Source of the DNA: Dentipellis sp. KUC8613
Taxonomy: Eukaryota > Basidiomycota > Agaricomycetes > Russulales > Hericiaceae
Assembly: GCA_002286715.1 (NCBI GenBank)
Contig: NSJX01000002.1
Coordinates: 420,396-484,395 of the forward strand
DNA: 64,000 bases
Direction of reading: 5' to 3'
Part shown: positions 34,385 through 46,899 of the stretch, piece after piece
Numbering within the stretch: the stretch's first letter is position 1
Layout: each line of letters begins with the position of its first letter
Notes under the pieces: model-generated
What the model was told of the DNA's origin: nothing
What the model saw: only the letters and a program-made list of their open reading frames with translations
Database searches by the model: none
Made by a program: the position numbers and the translations under genes

Positions 34385-37300
34385 ATGTCCACAACATCCA
34401 CAACGCCGTCCGCCGAGTTCCGCCTCCCAACGGACGTGCGCCCGACGCACTACGACCTCACCGTCCGCACGGACCTTGAGAACGAGAATTTCGACGCCGT
34501 CGTCCGGGTCGAGTGCGTCCCCATCCCACCCTGCACCGTGCGTCATGTGACCCCGTCCCCATCCCTGCAGCCTCGACATCGTGCGCCCGACCGACACCAT
34601 CGTCCTCAATGCAGCCCCGAACGTAAAGCTCGGCGCCGTCTCCGTCACCGCCGCGGGCCTCGCGGGCCCGCTCACGCCCACCGAGACCGCGTACGACGCG
34701 CCCTCGGAGCGCGCGACGTTCAAGCTCGGGCAGTCGCTACAGGCGGGGACCAAGGCGTCCTTGCGCGTCGCGTACTCGAGCATCCTGGATGGTAGCATGA
34801 TGGGGTACTACCGGTCAAAGGGAAAGATGGGCACGTACGCGCTCACGCAGTTCGAGGTGCGTGGTATCTGCATCCGTCTCGTTTGGTGCGAGTAAGAGCA
34901 GCGAGAACCTGATGCGCTCGGCTAGCCGACGTCCGCGCGCCGTGCTGTGCCGTCGTGGGACGAGCCTGCGCTCAAAGCGACGTTCGCTGTAACGCTCGTA
35001 TCCAAGGCCGGGCTCGTAGGCCTGTCCAACATGCCCGAGATCGCGAACGCCTCGTCCGAGCCTACCGACTTTGCCGATGCGCCGCTGTATGCTGGCGTCA
35101 AGGAGGGCGAGTGGTCCGTCGCGCGCTTTGAGACTACCCCGCCGGTGCGTGCTTTCGTGTGTCTCTGCTCGAAGAAGCAGGTACGAGCAAATGCCAGGAC
35201 AGATGTCGAGCTACCTCCTCGCGTGGGCGGTCGGCCCGTTCACGTACCTGGAGAGCAGCTACAAGAGCCCGATCAGCGGCAAAGTGCGCCCCCTGCGTAT
35301 CTATGGTGCGCCTCTCGCACATTCATGGGGGCCGTGCGTGCTGACGCGTGCGGTGCGCAGCGACCCAGGACCTGATCCACCAGGCGCATTTTGCACTCGA
35401 GGTGAAGGAGAAGACGCTCCCACTGTACGAGCAGATGTTCGAGGTCGAGTACCCGCTGCCGAAGCTCGACACACTCGTCGCGGAGGATTTCGACGCCGGT
35501 GCGTTTTCGTCCACGCCGTCCGAGCGCGTTGCTGCCGTGAAGCTGACTGTATTCGCACATAGGTGCTATGGAGAACTGGGTGTGTTTTTCGGTGTTTATA
35601 GCCTAGGGCTACACCATGCTTACTGGCACCATGCGTACTAGGGCCTCATCACAGGCCGCACTATTGCCTTCCTCATTGATCCCAAGACCTCCGATATGAA
35701 GGCGAAAAAGACCGTCGCGACGGTGCAGAGTCATGAGGTCGCGCACATGTGGTTCGGAAACATCACGACGATGGAGTGGTGGGACTACCTGTATCTGAAC
35801 GAAGGTTAGTGCATTTGGCTCCCAGCCGGCGTAGGGACTAATTTACCGGCGTCCGCAGGCTTCGCGACATTGGTATGATTTTGATTCTCTCCGGCCCCAG
35901 CAGCTGAGTTCACGAAATTGTAGATGGGCAACGTCATTGCTGTCGACAAGTCAGTCGCGATATCTCTTTATCATCACTTTGATGCGCGTCGAGGCTGATG
36001 CATATGCACGAACAGGGTGTTTCCTGAGTGGAAATTCGACTCGGAGTTCATCACCGAGCACCTCAATCGTGCGCTCCGCCTCGACGCCAAGCTCTCCTCG
36101 CACCCCATCGAAGTCAACTGCCCCGACGCCAACCAGATCAACCAGGTCTCGCCCTCCACACCTCATCGCAATCCTAAAAAACCTCGATACTCATGACCAC
36201 TGTCCATAGATCTTTGACTCCCTGTCCTACGCGAAAGCCGCATCTGGTACGCGGCATGTTTTCTGTAAGGGATGAGCGCCGAGTGAACTGATATGATGGA
36301 CTTGCAGTGCTCCGCATGCTGCTGAAATACGTCGGCGAGGACAAGTTCCTCAAGGGCGTCTCGATCTACCTCAAGCAGCACCTATACGGCAACAGCGTCA
36401 GCAAGGACCTCTGGGAAGGCATCAGCGAGACGACCGGTGCGTTTATCCATGCATTCGACATTTTCTAGCGCCTTTCCCCGTCTCCGTTCTGATTCCCCAA
36501 CCCGCTGTACGCTGCAGGCCTCGACGTGTCGAAGCTGATGGACTCATGGGTCGGCAAGGTCCGTCGATCCACCAAACCTCGTCCGAGCGCACACTGACCC
36601 GGGGCCACGGCACGACACAGATGGGGTATCCGATGCTGACCGTCACAGAGACCGCGACCGGCATCCGCGTGCGCCAGGACCGCTTCCTCGAGGACGGGCC
36701 CGCGAAGCCCGAGGAGAACGCGACGATCTGGTGCGCCCCGCCCTCGCCCCCAACTCCGAATGTCGATCGGTCAACTCACGTTGGCTGCATTTGTATTTCT
36801 TTTGCATTTGCATTTTTTCGCAATTGTATTGCATCACAATCAGGACGATCCCGCTCTTCCTGTTCTCCGCGGGCAAGGTGGACACGACGGCCGTGCTTGG
36901 CGCGCGCGAGGCAGAGTTTGAAATCGACACGAGCAGGCCGTTCAAGCTGAACGCCGGGACGAGCGGTGTTTGTGCGTCCTCTCCCCTCTTCTCCTCTCCC
37001 TTCCCCTAATCAACCCAACCCAACCCCATGCTGGTGGCTGATGGGTGAACTGCAGACCGCGTACTATACACGCCCGCGCGCCTCGCAGCCATCGCGCACG
37101 AAGCCGCCAAGCCGGGCGCGGACTCCGCGTTCTCGCTCAACGACCGCATCGGGCTCGTGCACGACGCCATGGCGCTCGCGATGGCGGGCTTCCTCGACAT
37201 CAGCGCGGCGCTGACGCTCGTGGACATCTGGAAGAACGAAAACGAATGTGAGTTCCCGCTTGCGATATCTTTTCGCGCGCGGATGGTCGGTGGTCTGACG

Positions 37301-38591
37301 CTGTGGCAGTCATGGTGTGGGATAGCATGGCAGAGAATGTGGCGCAGGTGGTTAACACGTGGTGGGAGAACGCGCGGGTCGTGGGGCAGCTGGACGCGTT
37401 CCGCCGGGTGAGGCTTCCCCTCGTGCGTCCTGGGGGCACAGGGACTGAGATTGACGTGCCCATGACAGAAATTGTTCAGCCCGCTGGTGAAGAAGCTCGG
37501 ATACGAGTATCTCGAGTCGGACGATGCGGATACGAAGCAGCTGCGCACGCGCGCCATCGAGCAGGCCGCACAGGCCGAAGACCCCGAGTGCGTTCGATTC
37601 TTCCAAAGTGACTCCGGCGACTGGGTACTTACGAACTGTGTGATTATGAACTTATTTACACTCTGAAGGGTCATCAAGGAGCTGCAGCGCCGCTTCGCGG
37701 AGTACGTCGCGACGCAGGACGACAAGTGGATCCCAGGCGACCTGCAGCGCATCACGTTCCGCACGGCCGTCTACTACGGCGGCAAAGCGGAGCACGACGC
37801 CGTCATCGGCTTCTTTGAGAACCCGACGACGCCCTCGATGCGCATCGCAGCCATGTACGTCTTCCCCAGAATCCCCCTATTGTGATGTACCATGAATACT
37901 CACGGGTTTGTTGGGGCTCTGCTAGTCGTGCGCTCGGTGCCTCGCAGGACGACACGCTGATCAGTGCGACGCTCGGCCTCATCCCGAAGGCGCGAGACCA
38001 GGACGTCGTCTCTTTCCTCGCTGGCCTCGCCGCGAATTACAAGTCACGTCGCTTGGTGTTGGAGTGGTTTGAGGATAACTTTGACTCCGTGCGCTATCGT
38101 CTCCGTTCCCGTTCCCGACTTCAGCACGCTGACCGAGCCGATGCAGATATATAAGCGCTTCGAGGGAAATTACACGCTCAAGTACATGGTCATGGTGTGT
38201 CCACTTGCTCATGAGTACGTCCGAGGGCTTGATGTACTGATGCTTCATGATGTTGATAGGTGCTTCTCTCTGGCCTGTCGGCGCTGCACGATGTCAAGCG
38301 CGTAGAGGCATTTTACAAGGTCGGCTCTGCTGTGTTGGTAGATTTAAAATCTTCAGACTGACACACGCGCATTGTGCGACAGGACAAAGACACCTCCAGG
38401 TACAACCAGATGCTCGCGCAGGGCATCGATAGCATCAAGGCCAAGGCTGCTTGGATCGAGGTACGCATACGCGTCTACCATCATGTGCTTTCTTTCCTGG
38501 ATGTGGTGCTGATCTTATTTCTCGATGTGTGTAGCGCTCGACGGACGACCTTGCGCGGTGGTTGGAGAAGTGGGAGAAGGACAACGCGTGA
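34385..38591 (+). CDS. M1 zinc aminopeptidase, copy A (puromycin-sensitive / Ape2 type)
   Basis: I rebuilt 24 exons summing to 2,670 nt, which close in frame as 889 residues, the normal length for this group. In order they encode the N-terminal saddle ([20 protein letters not shown]), [20 protein letters not shown], the exopeptidase motif GAMEN on a 17-nt exon (35563-35579), the zinc motif [10 protein letters not shown] (HEVAH codons 35732-35746) with the third ligand in YLNEGFATL, and a helical ERAP1-like C-terminal domain ending [11 protein letters not shown]. Exons 8 and 9 (35859-35872, 35924-35949) are 14 and 26 nt. The enzyme removes N-terminal residues from peptides, most likely in the cytosol since no leader is seen. 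Copy B follows in tandem 1.1 kb downstream. Confidence 0.95.
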
Positions 38592-39737
38592 GTAGGCTGG
38601 GGTTTGGTTGAAGGAGGTCTTGGGTTGTGCTGTCTAGCGGTATGTGGATTATAGTGAAAGGAAAGGAATTCATGGTATCCCCAGGATAACGTCGTGCGAG
38701 GAGAATCCGATGATGTGCTGTATTGAACTCTTTGACTGGGCGTTTCATTTCATTTTGGCCTGCTGACGCTCCCCTTCCTCGCACAACGTTGGCATCGAAG
38801 CTGGTCACTCGACTCGCGCATGTGGGTCGCTCTCACCCTCTCATGTCTGCTCATACGTTCGGTTGTCGCTGTAGAGTACTATCTATGGCGAGCGCCTTCA
38901 CACCGAGCTCAGGGCTACTGTATTGGTAGTGGTTGTTGTGATTGTTGTTGTATTCGAGGACTTGTGGACAGATTACAGTGTAGCATTATAGCATATCGTC
39001 GTGGATACACATTCCATGGCCGCATCCACCGTACATATATCAACGTCCTCGTCGGGGGGTTTGACCTTGTGACCATGGGATACAAGTACATTGCGCAATG
39101 GTGTAAGCTTGTGTTCAATGATGGACCATGTTTTTTCAGCCGCACTCTCGCAGTCTTGCAAACTTTACTTTCACACTCGAGTCGACGGTGAGATAGACAA
39201 CGCCGTTTGGCAATATCAGCTATAACTAACCGGCTACGACTAGACGTGTTTGGTACGCAGTGAAGATTCGTTCGCCAGTCCCGCTCGCCACCGAAAATGA
39301 AAACATTACCACGCAAAATACTCTCGCTTCCGCACGCGAGTGTGCCGGTATCCTCCACTCACCAGAGTCACCACATCCTCCCGGATCCGCAGCGGTCACG
39401 GTGACTCGACACCAGACGTCGCCATTGGCACATCCAGGACGCGAAGACGCGAATAGGTAGGATGCGCAGGGCGGCGGTACGGGTCACGATAGAGAACGCG
39501 TCACGACGGAGTCGGAGCACATGCCGCTCATCGATTATACTGGCCGATAGACAGCCTTTCCCGCTGCGGACTCAGATCTCCCACTCTCGACAGCTCGCCA
39601 CAGCCAGCGCCTCGTCCCCACAGCGAAGTATATATACGGCCACCCGCAGCACCACCCTCCGACGCACCCCCGCACTCGCCGCCGCGCGCCTCTGCAGCTC
39701 GACCAGCACCTCCTTTCCGATCTCCTCTGCGAACGAC
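38592..39737. other. Spacer between the two aminopeptidase copies
   Basis: The first part matches the 3' flank of copy B (44016-44100), for example around the shared AGCGGTATGTG. The last part, from about 39600, matches the leader of copy A. The duplicated unit therefore includes both flanks. The middle, about 38800-39550, has no recognised gene. Confidence 0.6.
39629..39636 (+). promoter_or_regulatory. TATA box candidate of aminopeptidase B
   Basis: TATATATA, 102 bp before the ATG at 39738, matching the position of the box in copy A. Confidence 0.65.
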
Positions 39738-42700
39738 ATGCCCGCGAAGTCCGACACGCCCGCCGCCGAGTTCCGTCTCCCGACGGACGTGCGCCCGACG
39801 CACTACGACCTCACCGTCCGCACGGACCTCGAGAACGAGAAATTCGACGGTGTCGTCCGAATCGAGTGCGTCCCTTTCCCGTTCTGCCATCCATACCCCG
39901 CACCGTGCATCATGTGACCCCGCCCCTGCAGCCTCGACATCGTGCGCCCGACCGACACCATCGTCCTCAATGCCGCCCCGAACGTGAAGCTCGGCGCCGT
40001 CTCCGTCACCGCCGCGGGCCTCGCGGGCCCCCTTATGCCTACCGAGACCGCGTACGACGCGCCCTCGGAGCGCGCGACGTTCAAGCTCGGGCAATCGCTG
40101 CAGGCGGGGACGAAGGCGTCCTTGCGCGTCGCGTACTCGAGCGTCCTGGATGGCAGCATGATGGGGTACTATCGGGCCAAGGGAAAGATGGGCACGTACG
40201 CGCTCACGCAGTTCGAGGTGCGCGATCCTCGTATTTTCTGGTGCGAGCGAGAACAGCGAAGGGGCTGATACGCTCGGTTAGCCGACGTCTGCGCGCCGTG
40301 CAGTCCCGACGTGGGACGAGCCTGCGCTCAAGGCGACGTACGCGGTGACGCTCGTGTCCAAGAGTGGGCTCGTGAGCCTGTCCAACATGCCCGAGATCGC
40401 GAACGCCTCGTCCGCGCCTACCGACCCTGCCGATGCGCCGCTGTATGCTGGTGTCAAAGAGGGCGAGTGGTCCGTTGTGCGTTTTGAGACTACCCCGCCG
40501 GTGCGTGCTCCTACGTGCCTCTCTCCTAAAGATGAAGGTGCGAACGATGGCACGGTAGATGTCGACGTACCTCCTCGCGTGGGCGGTCGGCCCGTTCACG
40601 TACCTCGAGAGCAGCTACAAGAGCCCGATCAGCGGCAAAGTGCGCCCCCTGCGCATCTACAGTGCGTTTCTCATCCTTTCCGCCGCATATATGCGCGTAG
40701 AAGTTGCGTCCTGATGCGCGCGGACTGCAGCGACCCCGGATCTGATCCACCAGGCGCATTTCGCGCTCGAGGTGAAGGAAAAGACGCTCCCCCTGTATGA
40801 GCAGGTGTTTGAAGTCGAGTACCCGCTGCCGAAGCTTGATACGCTCGTCGCGGAGGACTTCGATGCTGGTGAGTCCTCATCGATGCCGTTCAATCTCACT
40901 GGTATCTCGAGGCTGACTATATGCGCCCTGTATAGGTGCTATGGAGAACTGGGTACGTTGGCTGGGGGTTTTAGTTTGGAAACGTACCGGATTGACTGAA
41001 GCCACACGCAGGGTCTCATCACGGGCCGTACTAGTGCTTTCCTCATTGACCCCAAGATCTCCGACATGCAGGCCAAAAAGCGCGTTGCGACGACGCAGAG
41101 CCACGAGGTTGCACACATGTGGTACGTTGTGCTCTCATCGCGATTCAGAGGCTTAAGAGGATAACGCTCGATGTCAGGTTTGGAAACATCACGACGATGG
41201 AGTGGTGGGATTACCTGTATCTGAACGAAGGTTAGTGCGTTCGACGCTTATAATGAGCGCTTTCACTGATTCATCGGCATCCATAGGTTTCGCGACGCTG
41301 GTACGTTCCGCTGTTTCTTGTCCTCTGTAGCTTGGCTCATGTAGCTGTAGATGGGCGAGGTTATCATTGCCGACAAGTCAGTTCACTTCCTTTCTAGTTC
41401 AAGCATCCAGGCTGACATGCCAACAGGGTGTTCCCCGAGTGGAAAGTCGACTCGGAGTTCATCACGGAACACCTGAACGACGCGCTCCGCCTTGACGCTA
41501 AGCTGTCCTCGCATCCTATCGAAGTCAACTGCCCCGACGCAAACCAGATCAACCAGGTCCGTCTCCCTTCCCATCGTCATCTCGAGAACTCTGACCTCAC
41601 ACACGATATGCAGATCTTCGACTCACTGTCCTACGCCAAGGCCGGATCCGGTACGCCATATTCTCGTTTATATGTGAACGACCACCGACTGTTTGCACCA
41701 TCCGCGCAGTGCTCCGCATGCTCTCAAAATACGTCGGCGAGGACAAGTTCCTCAAAGGCGTCTCGATCTACCTCAAGCAGCACCTCTACGGCAACAGCGT
41801 CAGCAAGGACCTCTGGGAAGGCATCAGCGAGGCGACCGGTGCGTCTTTTCCTCCCATGTATCCCCCTCCCCCTGTACCTCCCCCCCTCCCGCGCTGATCC
41901 CCGACTCCGCCACAGGCCTCGACGTGTCGAAGCTGATGGACTTCTGGGTCGGCAAGGTCCGTCGATCCCCCCTCCCCCAGATCGCACACTGACCCCAGGG
42001 CTGCGGCACAGATGGGATATCCCGTGCTGACCGTCACGGAGACCGAAAAAGGCATCCGCGTGCGCCAGGACCGCTTCCTCGAGGACGGGCCCGCGAAGCC
42101 CGAGGACAACGAGACGATCTGGTGCGCCTCCTTCCCTCCTTCCCTCGCTGTTCGCCGACATCCCCGGTTGACTGACGGTTGACGTTGTATTTGTATTTGT
42201 ATTTTTTTTTGCGTTTGTATTTTTGGTGTTTGTATTGCGTCGCGATCAGGACGGTACCGCTCTTCCTGTCCTCTGCGGGCAAGGTGGACAAGACGGCCGT
42301 GCTGAGCGCGCGCGAGGCCGTGTTTGAGCTCGACGCGAGCAAGCCGTTCAAGCTGAACGCCGGGACGAGCGGTGTCTGTGCGTCGTCTCTCTCTTTCCTC
42401 TCCCCTCTCTTCCCTTCCCCTCCTCTCTCCTCTCCTCTCCTCTCCTCTGTTCCCTCCCCTTCCCCTAATCAATCCACCCCAACCGCTTTCGGTGGCTAAC
42501 GCATGACCTACAGACCGCGTGCTCTACACGCCGGAGCGCCTTGCAGCCATCGCGCACGAAGCCGCCAAGCCCGATTCCGCGTTCTCGCTCAACGACCGCA
42601 TCGGGCTCGTGCACGATGCGATGGCGCTCGCGAAGGCAGGCTTCCTCGATGTCAGTGCCGCGCTGACGCTCGTGAATATCTGGAAGAATGAGAAAGAATG

Positions 42701-44015
42701 TGCGTCTGTTTGTCCCGTGACGTCTCTTTTGTGTATTGGCGTACTGATGATGATGAGGGTTGGGCAGTCTTGGTGTGGGACAGCATGGCGGAGAATGTAT
42801 CGCGGGTGATCGATACGTGGTGGGAGAGCGCACGCGTCGTCGAGCAGCTGGATGCGTTCCGCCGGGTGAGCTTCTTTGCGCCTGTTGTTGACTTTTGAGA
42901 GGAAGGTGGCTAATGTATGCATAACAGAAATTGTTCAGCCCGCTGGTGAAGAAGCTCGGATACGAGTACCCCGAGTCGGACGACGCGGATACGCGGCAGC
43001 TGCGCACGCGTGCAATCGAGCAGGCCGCGCAGGCTGAAGACCCCGAGTGAGTGCAGACACGCCATACCAGCCCTCGCTCAATGTATGCTGACGGCGTGTG
43101 CTGCAATGAAGAGTCGTCAAGGAGCTCCAGCGCCGCTTCGCAGAGTACGTCAAGACGGGCGACGACAAGTGGATCCCGGGCGACCTGCAGCGCATCACGT
43201 TCCGCACGGCCGTGCGGTACGGCGGCAAGGCGGAGCACGATGTCGTCGTTGGCTTCTTTGAGAACCCGAAGACGCCGTCGATGCGCACCGCTGCTATGTA
43301 CGTCTCTCCCCACCCTCATTTGTGCATACCTATACGGTAGTTACTCACGCGGCACTGTGATGTAGTCGTGCACTGGGTGCTCCGCAGGACGACGCGCTGG
43401 TCAACGCGACGCTCGAGCTCGTCCCGAAGGCGCGCGACCAGGACGTGGTGTACTTCCTTGCCGGCCTTAGCGCGAACTACAAGGCGCGCCGCAAGGTGCT
43501 GCAGTGGTTCGAGGACAGCTTCGATATCGTGCGTCATCTTGCTCCCGTTCCCTAACTCTGCAGTTCACTTACGGAGACGGCACAGATCTACAAACGTTTC
43601 GAGGGCAACTTCACACTCAAGTATCTGCTTATGGTATGTCCACCTGTTCCCAGGAATGAATGAAGGTTTGGTGTATTGATACTTCGTGACACGATAGGTG
43701 CTCCTCTCCGGCTTGTCGACGTCGCAGGATGTCAAGCGCGTGGAGGCATTCTTTAAGGTCTGTTTTCATCTATCAATAAGTGACAGCGAGACTGACATGC
43801 GCGCTTCGTGCATCAGGGAAAAGACACGTCCAAGTACAACCAGTCGCTCGCACAGGGCATCGACAGCATCAAGGCGAAGGCTGCGTGGATCGACGTGCGT
43901 CTGCCTTTCTTTATACGCCTTACTTCATTCGCGGTACTGATTTTTCTTATGTACGTAGCGCTCGACAGACGACCTCGTACAGTGGCTGGACAAGTGGGAG
44001 AAGGAGAACGCGTGA
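39738..44015 (+). CDS. M1 zinc aminopeptidase, copy B (tandem duplicate)
   Basis: Starts [18 protein letters not shown] and follows copy A exon by exon; exons 1 and 2 are again 128 and 286 nt. GAMEN is again on a 17-nt exon (40936-40952), followed by the same 14-nt and 26-nt exons (41287-41300, 41351-41376). The zinc motif HEVAH is at 41102-41116. Copy B has an extra 56-bp intron at 41122-41177, between the two parts of the Trp codon in HMW|FGN, which copy A lacks. Catalytic residues are all present and no stop breaks the frame, so both copies look functional. Exon differences are mostly conservative, with a two-residue gap relative to A in EAAKP(GA)DSAFS. It ends KWEKENA at 44013-44015. Confidence 0.94.
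42184..42240 (+). repeat. (GTATTT)n-like tract in an intron of aminopeptidase B
   Basis: Repeated TTGTATTTGTATTT units inside an intron. The same intron of copy A (about 36783-36840) has a degenerate version, so the tract existed before the duplication and has drifted. Confidence 0.7.
42388..42478 (+). repeat. Polypyrimidine (CCTCT)n expansion in the following intron of copy B
   Basis: A long CT-only stretch with CTCTC and CCTCT units. Copy A has a shorter version at about 36972-37012, so the intron of copy B has grown by repeat expansion. Confidence 0.75.
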
Positions 44016-45115
44016 GTGGGTTGGGGTTAGGTTGGGCGAGATCTTGCTCTGTGCTGTTTAGCGGTATGTGTATCATAGTGAGACGAAGGGAATTTATGGT
44101 GTTTTTGCTCAGCTCGAGAATGTTTGCACTCGTCTCTTTGGGTTGACGTGTCCTGCATGGGGTCAAGGTGCAGGTGGTGGTCACGTAATGAAGGGAGTGC
44201 GGATCCTTATAGACATCTGGGCCGAGACTGGATCTTCACGATGATGATCGCCGTCATTGTCGTTGTGTGGGGGTGCTTGTCTTCTACAGCAATGTAAGCA
44301 CCGCGGTTCAAGCCGACAAGTGCTGTGTTACTGATTCATGCTCATCTTGCAGCTCGACTGGTAGAAAACGACGCTTTAGGGTCATAGAAGTCGTTGATGA
44401 AGTCGACAAACACAATCTTGCAACCGGCAGTGATTCAAAAGGTTGCCTAATCTCATCAGAATACCACGAACGCCCTGCGACGCTAGATGACCGCTTGATG
44501 ACCGCTTGACCAAGATCCCGCGGCACCGAGGACCTCGCGATACCTCACATTACGCGCGGAGCTGGCGCGCTGACAATCCACCCACCAACACATAAACATA
44601 TGAGCTCAGCTGCTCCGCATAGTCAACGAAGACTTACGGGCTTAGCGGGGAACGCCGCTTTGCTGACTGGCTGCCAATGCACACCTGAGGTTGCACCGCG
44701 CATAACTTGGACTCGCGACTTGGTACCTGTGGGTGGCTCTTTTCCTCTATTGCCTCATGGACGTCCGTTTTAATCTGGCAAAACACGCAGGCTGCAGTCT
44801 TCGGCTACTTCGTGGCTAGGATGTTCTCCTCTAGCTTTCATACATCCAGTCTCCGGGTGCTACCATTCCCGAAGACATGAAACGAGGCACTATGCCGTGA
44901 TCCTTCCCTCGATGGAGATCAAGGCCTGGAAGAAGCTGCAGAAGAAGACCTCGTTGGACGACCCATCAAGAGATGGCGTTGCCATTTCGCGAGCCCCACG
45001 TCGCGTTAAAGGACCCACAAGCCTCAACTCACAGCAACCATAAATGCCCCACCTCAGCGCGTAGGCCTTCGCCCTCTTTCACATTGTATACTTACTACGG
45101 CCCTCGATCGCGGCG
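44016..45115. other. Spacer between aminopeptidase B and the first serpentine gene
   Basis: 1.1 kb. The first 100 bp or so match the 3' flank of copy A. No gene, RNA or mobile element is recognised in the remainder. Confidence 0.5.
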
Positions 45116-46524
45116 ATGAGCGGCAGCGGCAGTCTCCCGCTCGACAAGGCCGGGATTATCTCGACTGTGTTGGAGGGTATTCTGTATGGTACGCAGCGGG
45201 ACTTTCAATCTCGCAGAACACAGCGCTTACTATCGGCGTCTATGCTTAGGATTCTCTGTATTCATGTACGGCGTGACCCTCTGGGTCCTCTTCCACCGCC
45301 GGTCGACGAGATCTATCAACTACCCCATGGTAGTCGTCGCCACCCTATTCTTTATATTCAGCAGCATGGTGAGCACAAAGGCCCTCCATCAGGCTCACCA
45401 TGTCTGCATACTGATACGCGCGAATGCGGATGCGCGGCAGCACATAGGAAACGACATCGCGCGGATGATCGACGGCCTCGTGTACAACCGCGACTTCGTG
45501 CCCGGCGGCCCGCCCGTGTGGTTCGCGGACCTGTCCGACTTCACGTTCGTTTTCAAGAACGCGCTCTACGTGCTCCAAACTGTCACCGGCGATGGCGTCA
45601 TGGTGAGCCTCCTCCTTTTCGCTTTTCTCGCTCAATCCATGCGCTGAGATCCGAATGGTATGGATGCTAGATATACCGATGCTACATGGTATGGCAGAAC
45701 GTGTGGATTGTCGTTGTCCCGGTTATCACGCTCTGCGGCGTCATTGGTGCGTGTGGAGGCACACTGTTTGAGGTATAAGATTCTGATATTGTCGAGCAGC
45801 GACCGGCGTGGGCAGCGTCTGGGCGTGCTCGCAGGCCACGCCCTCGCAGGCCGGCGTCTTCGCAGACCAGATAAGCCGGTGGATCGCTGCGTGCTACTCG
45901 TTGACCCTGACCACGAACGCCATCTGCACAGGTGAATCACGCTTCTAATTAATGTCCACGCCATCCCGTGTACTGAACGAGGATTCCGTGCACAGCGATG
46001 CTCGCGTTCCGCATCTGGCAGATCAACGCGGAAGTCAGCCGCAGCATACCGGGCGCGAGCCGGTCCTCGCTCATGCCCATCGTGTTCGTCGTCGTCGACG
46101 CGGGGATCTTGTACCTCGCCGCGCTGCTCTCCACGCTCATCTGCTTCGTCAACAAGTCGAACGGGCAGTATGTCGTCCTCGACATGGTGCGTCTGCATCT
46201 GTCATCTGCTGCTCGCGTGCATCTGGAACTGAGATCCGGGTACAGACCATGCCTATTATCTCTATTGCGTTCTACATGGTCATCGTGCGCGTCGGCCTCA
46301 CACAGGTCAACGCCTCGTCGCGCGGCGGCACGTCGTCAGGAGCTGGGCCCCTGAACTATGCGAACACGCACCTGCAGAGCCCACGACGAGGGGACTTCAT
46401 CGTGCGTCCAGTCGAGGTACACATCACGCAGCTTACGGAAAGTCAAAAGGATCTCCCCGACTATCGGGAGATGAGCGGTTCGATGTCGAAGTCGAAGAAC
46501 GAAGTCGATTCGAGCTCGGTATGA
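45116..46524 (+). CDS. Serpentine (about 7-TM) membrane protein of a basidiomycete family
   Basis: Multi-exon gene with early exons 45116-45188, 45250-45368, 45441-45602 and 45671 onward. The start MSGSGSLPLDKAGIISTVLE leads into YGFSVFMYGVTLWVLF (TM1), YPMVVVATLFFIFSSM (TM2), a segment with HIGNDIARMIDGL, IYRCYMVWQNVWIVVVPVI (the family hallmark, IYRC..VW), a Cys-containing outer loop, LTLTTNAIC, MPIVFVVVDAGILYLAALLS and MPIISIAFYMVIVRVGL. The soluble tail of about 85 residues is Ser/Arg-rich and ends KSKNEVDSSSV. Agaricomycetes encode many such proteins of unknown role, often described as uncharacterised serpentine proteins. I infer a plasma-membrane receptor or transporter-like fold but no function. 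A distant relative lies at 56713-58473 on the other strand. Confidence 0.82.
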
Positions 46525-46899
46525 ATGGGGCAGATGCAAGAGAAAAGGGAGTGCGAGGCCGTGGGGGAGCAGTCTCGAAGTGTAGTGCGTTTTATTTTGT
46601 ATACATCCTTTTGTATACTCTGCAGAAAGAACGCGTGTTGTTTGTATGTTTCGTTCCTCGTTCGCCTTGGCTACAGCTACATACAGCGACCCAGACAGCA
46701 GCTGAAGCGCTCAGGTCCGGTGATGGGGGCGAAACCCGGGACGTCGGACTGCGACGTAGTTCTTTCCACGATGACATCACACACTCCTCTCCTCTCTACC
46801 CGGTCGACTACAGAAGCACTCCAACGCCCGTTATGCGCGTACATAAACTCATTCACTCCACGGTGACCACCACAACAATTCAGAGAACCACCGCATACC
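46525..46899. other. Spacer before the small gene
   Basis: 375 bp holding the 3' flank of the serpentine gene and the promoter of the next gene. Nothing else is recognised. Confidence 0.45.

Noticed and set aside
39462..39737. In-frame upstream ATG giving aminopeptidase B a 92-residue Arg/Ser-rich extension that resembles a mitochondrial leader
   Set aside because: The conserved TATA box at 39629-39636 lies downstream of that ATG, and the matching region of copy A is not in frame. The extension is probably promoter and leader sequence that happens to be open.
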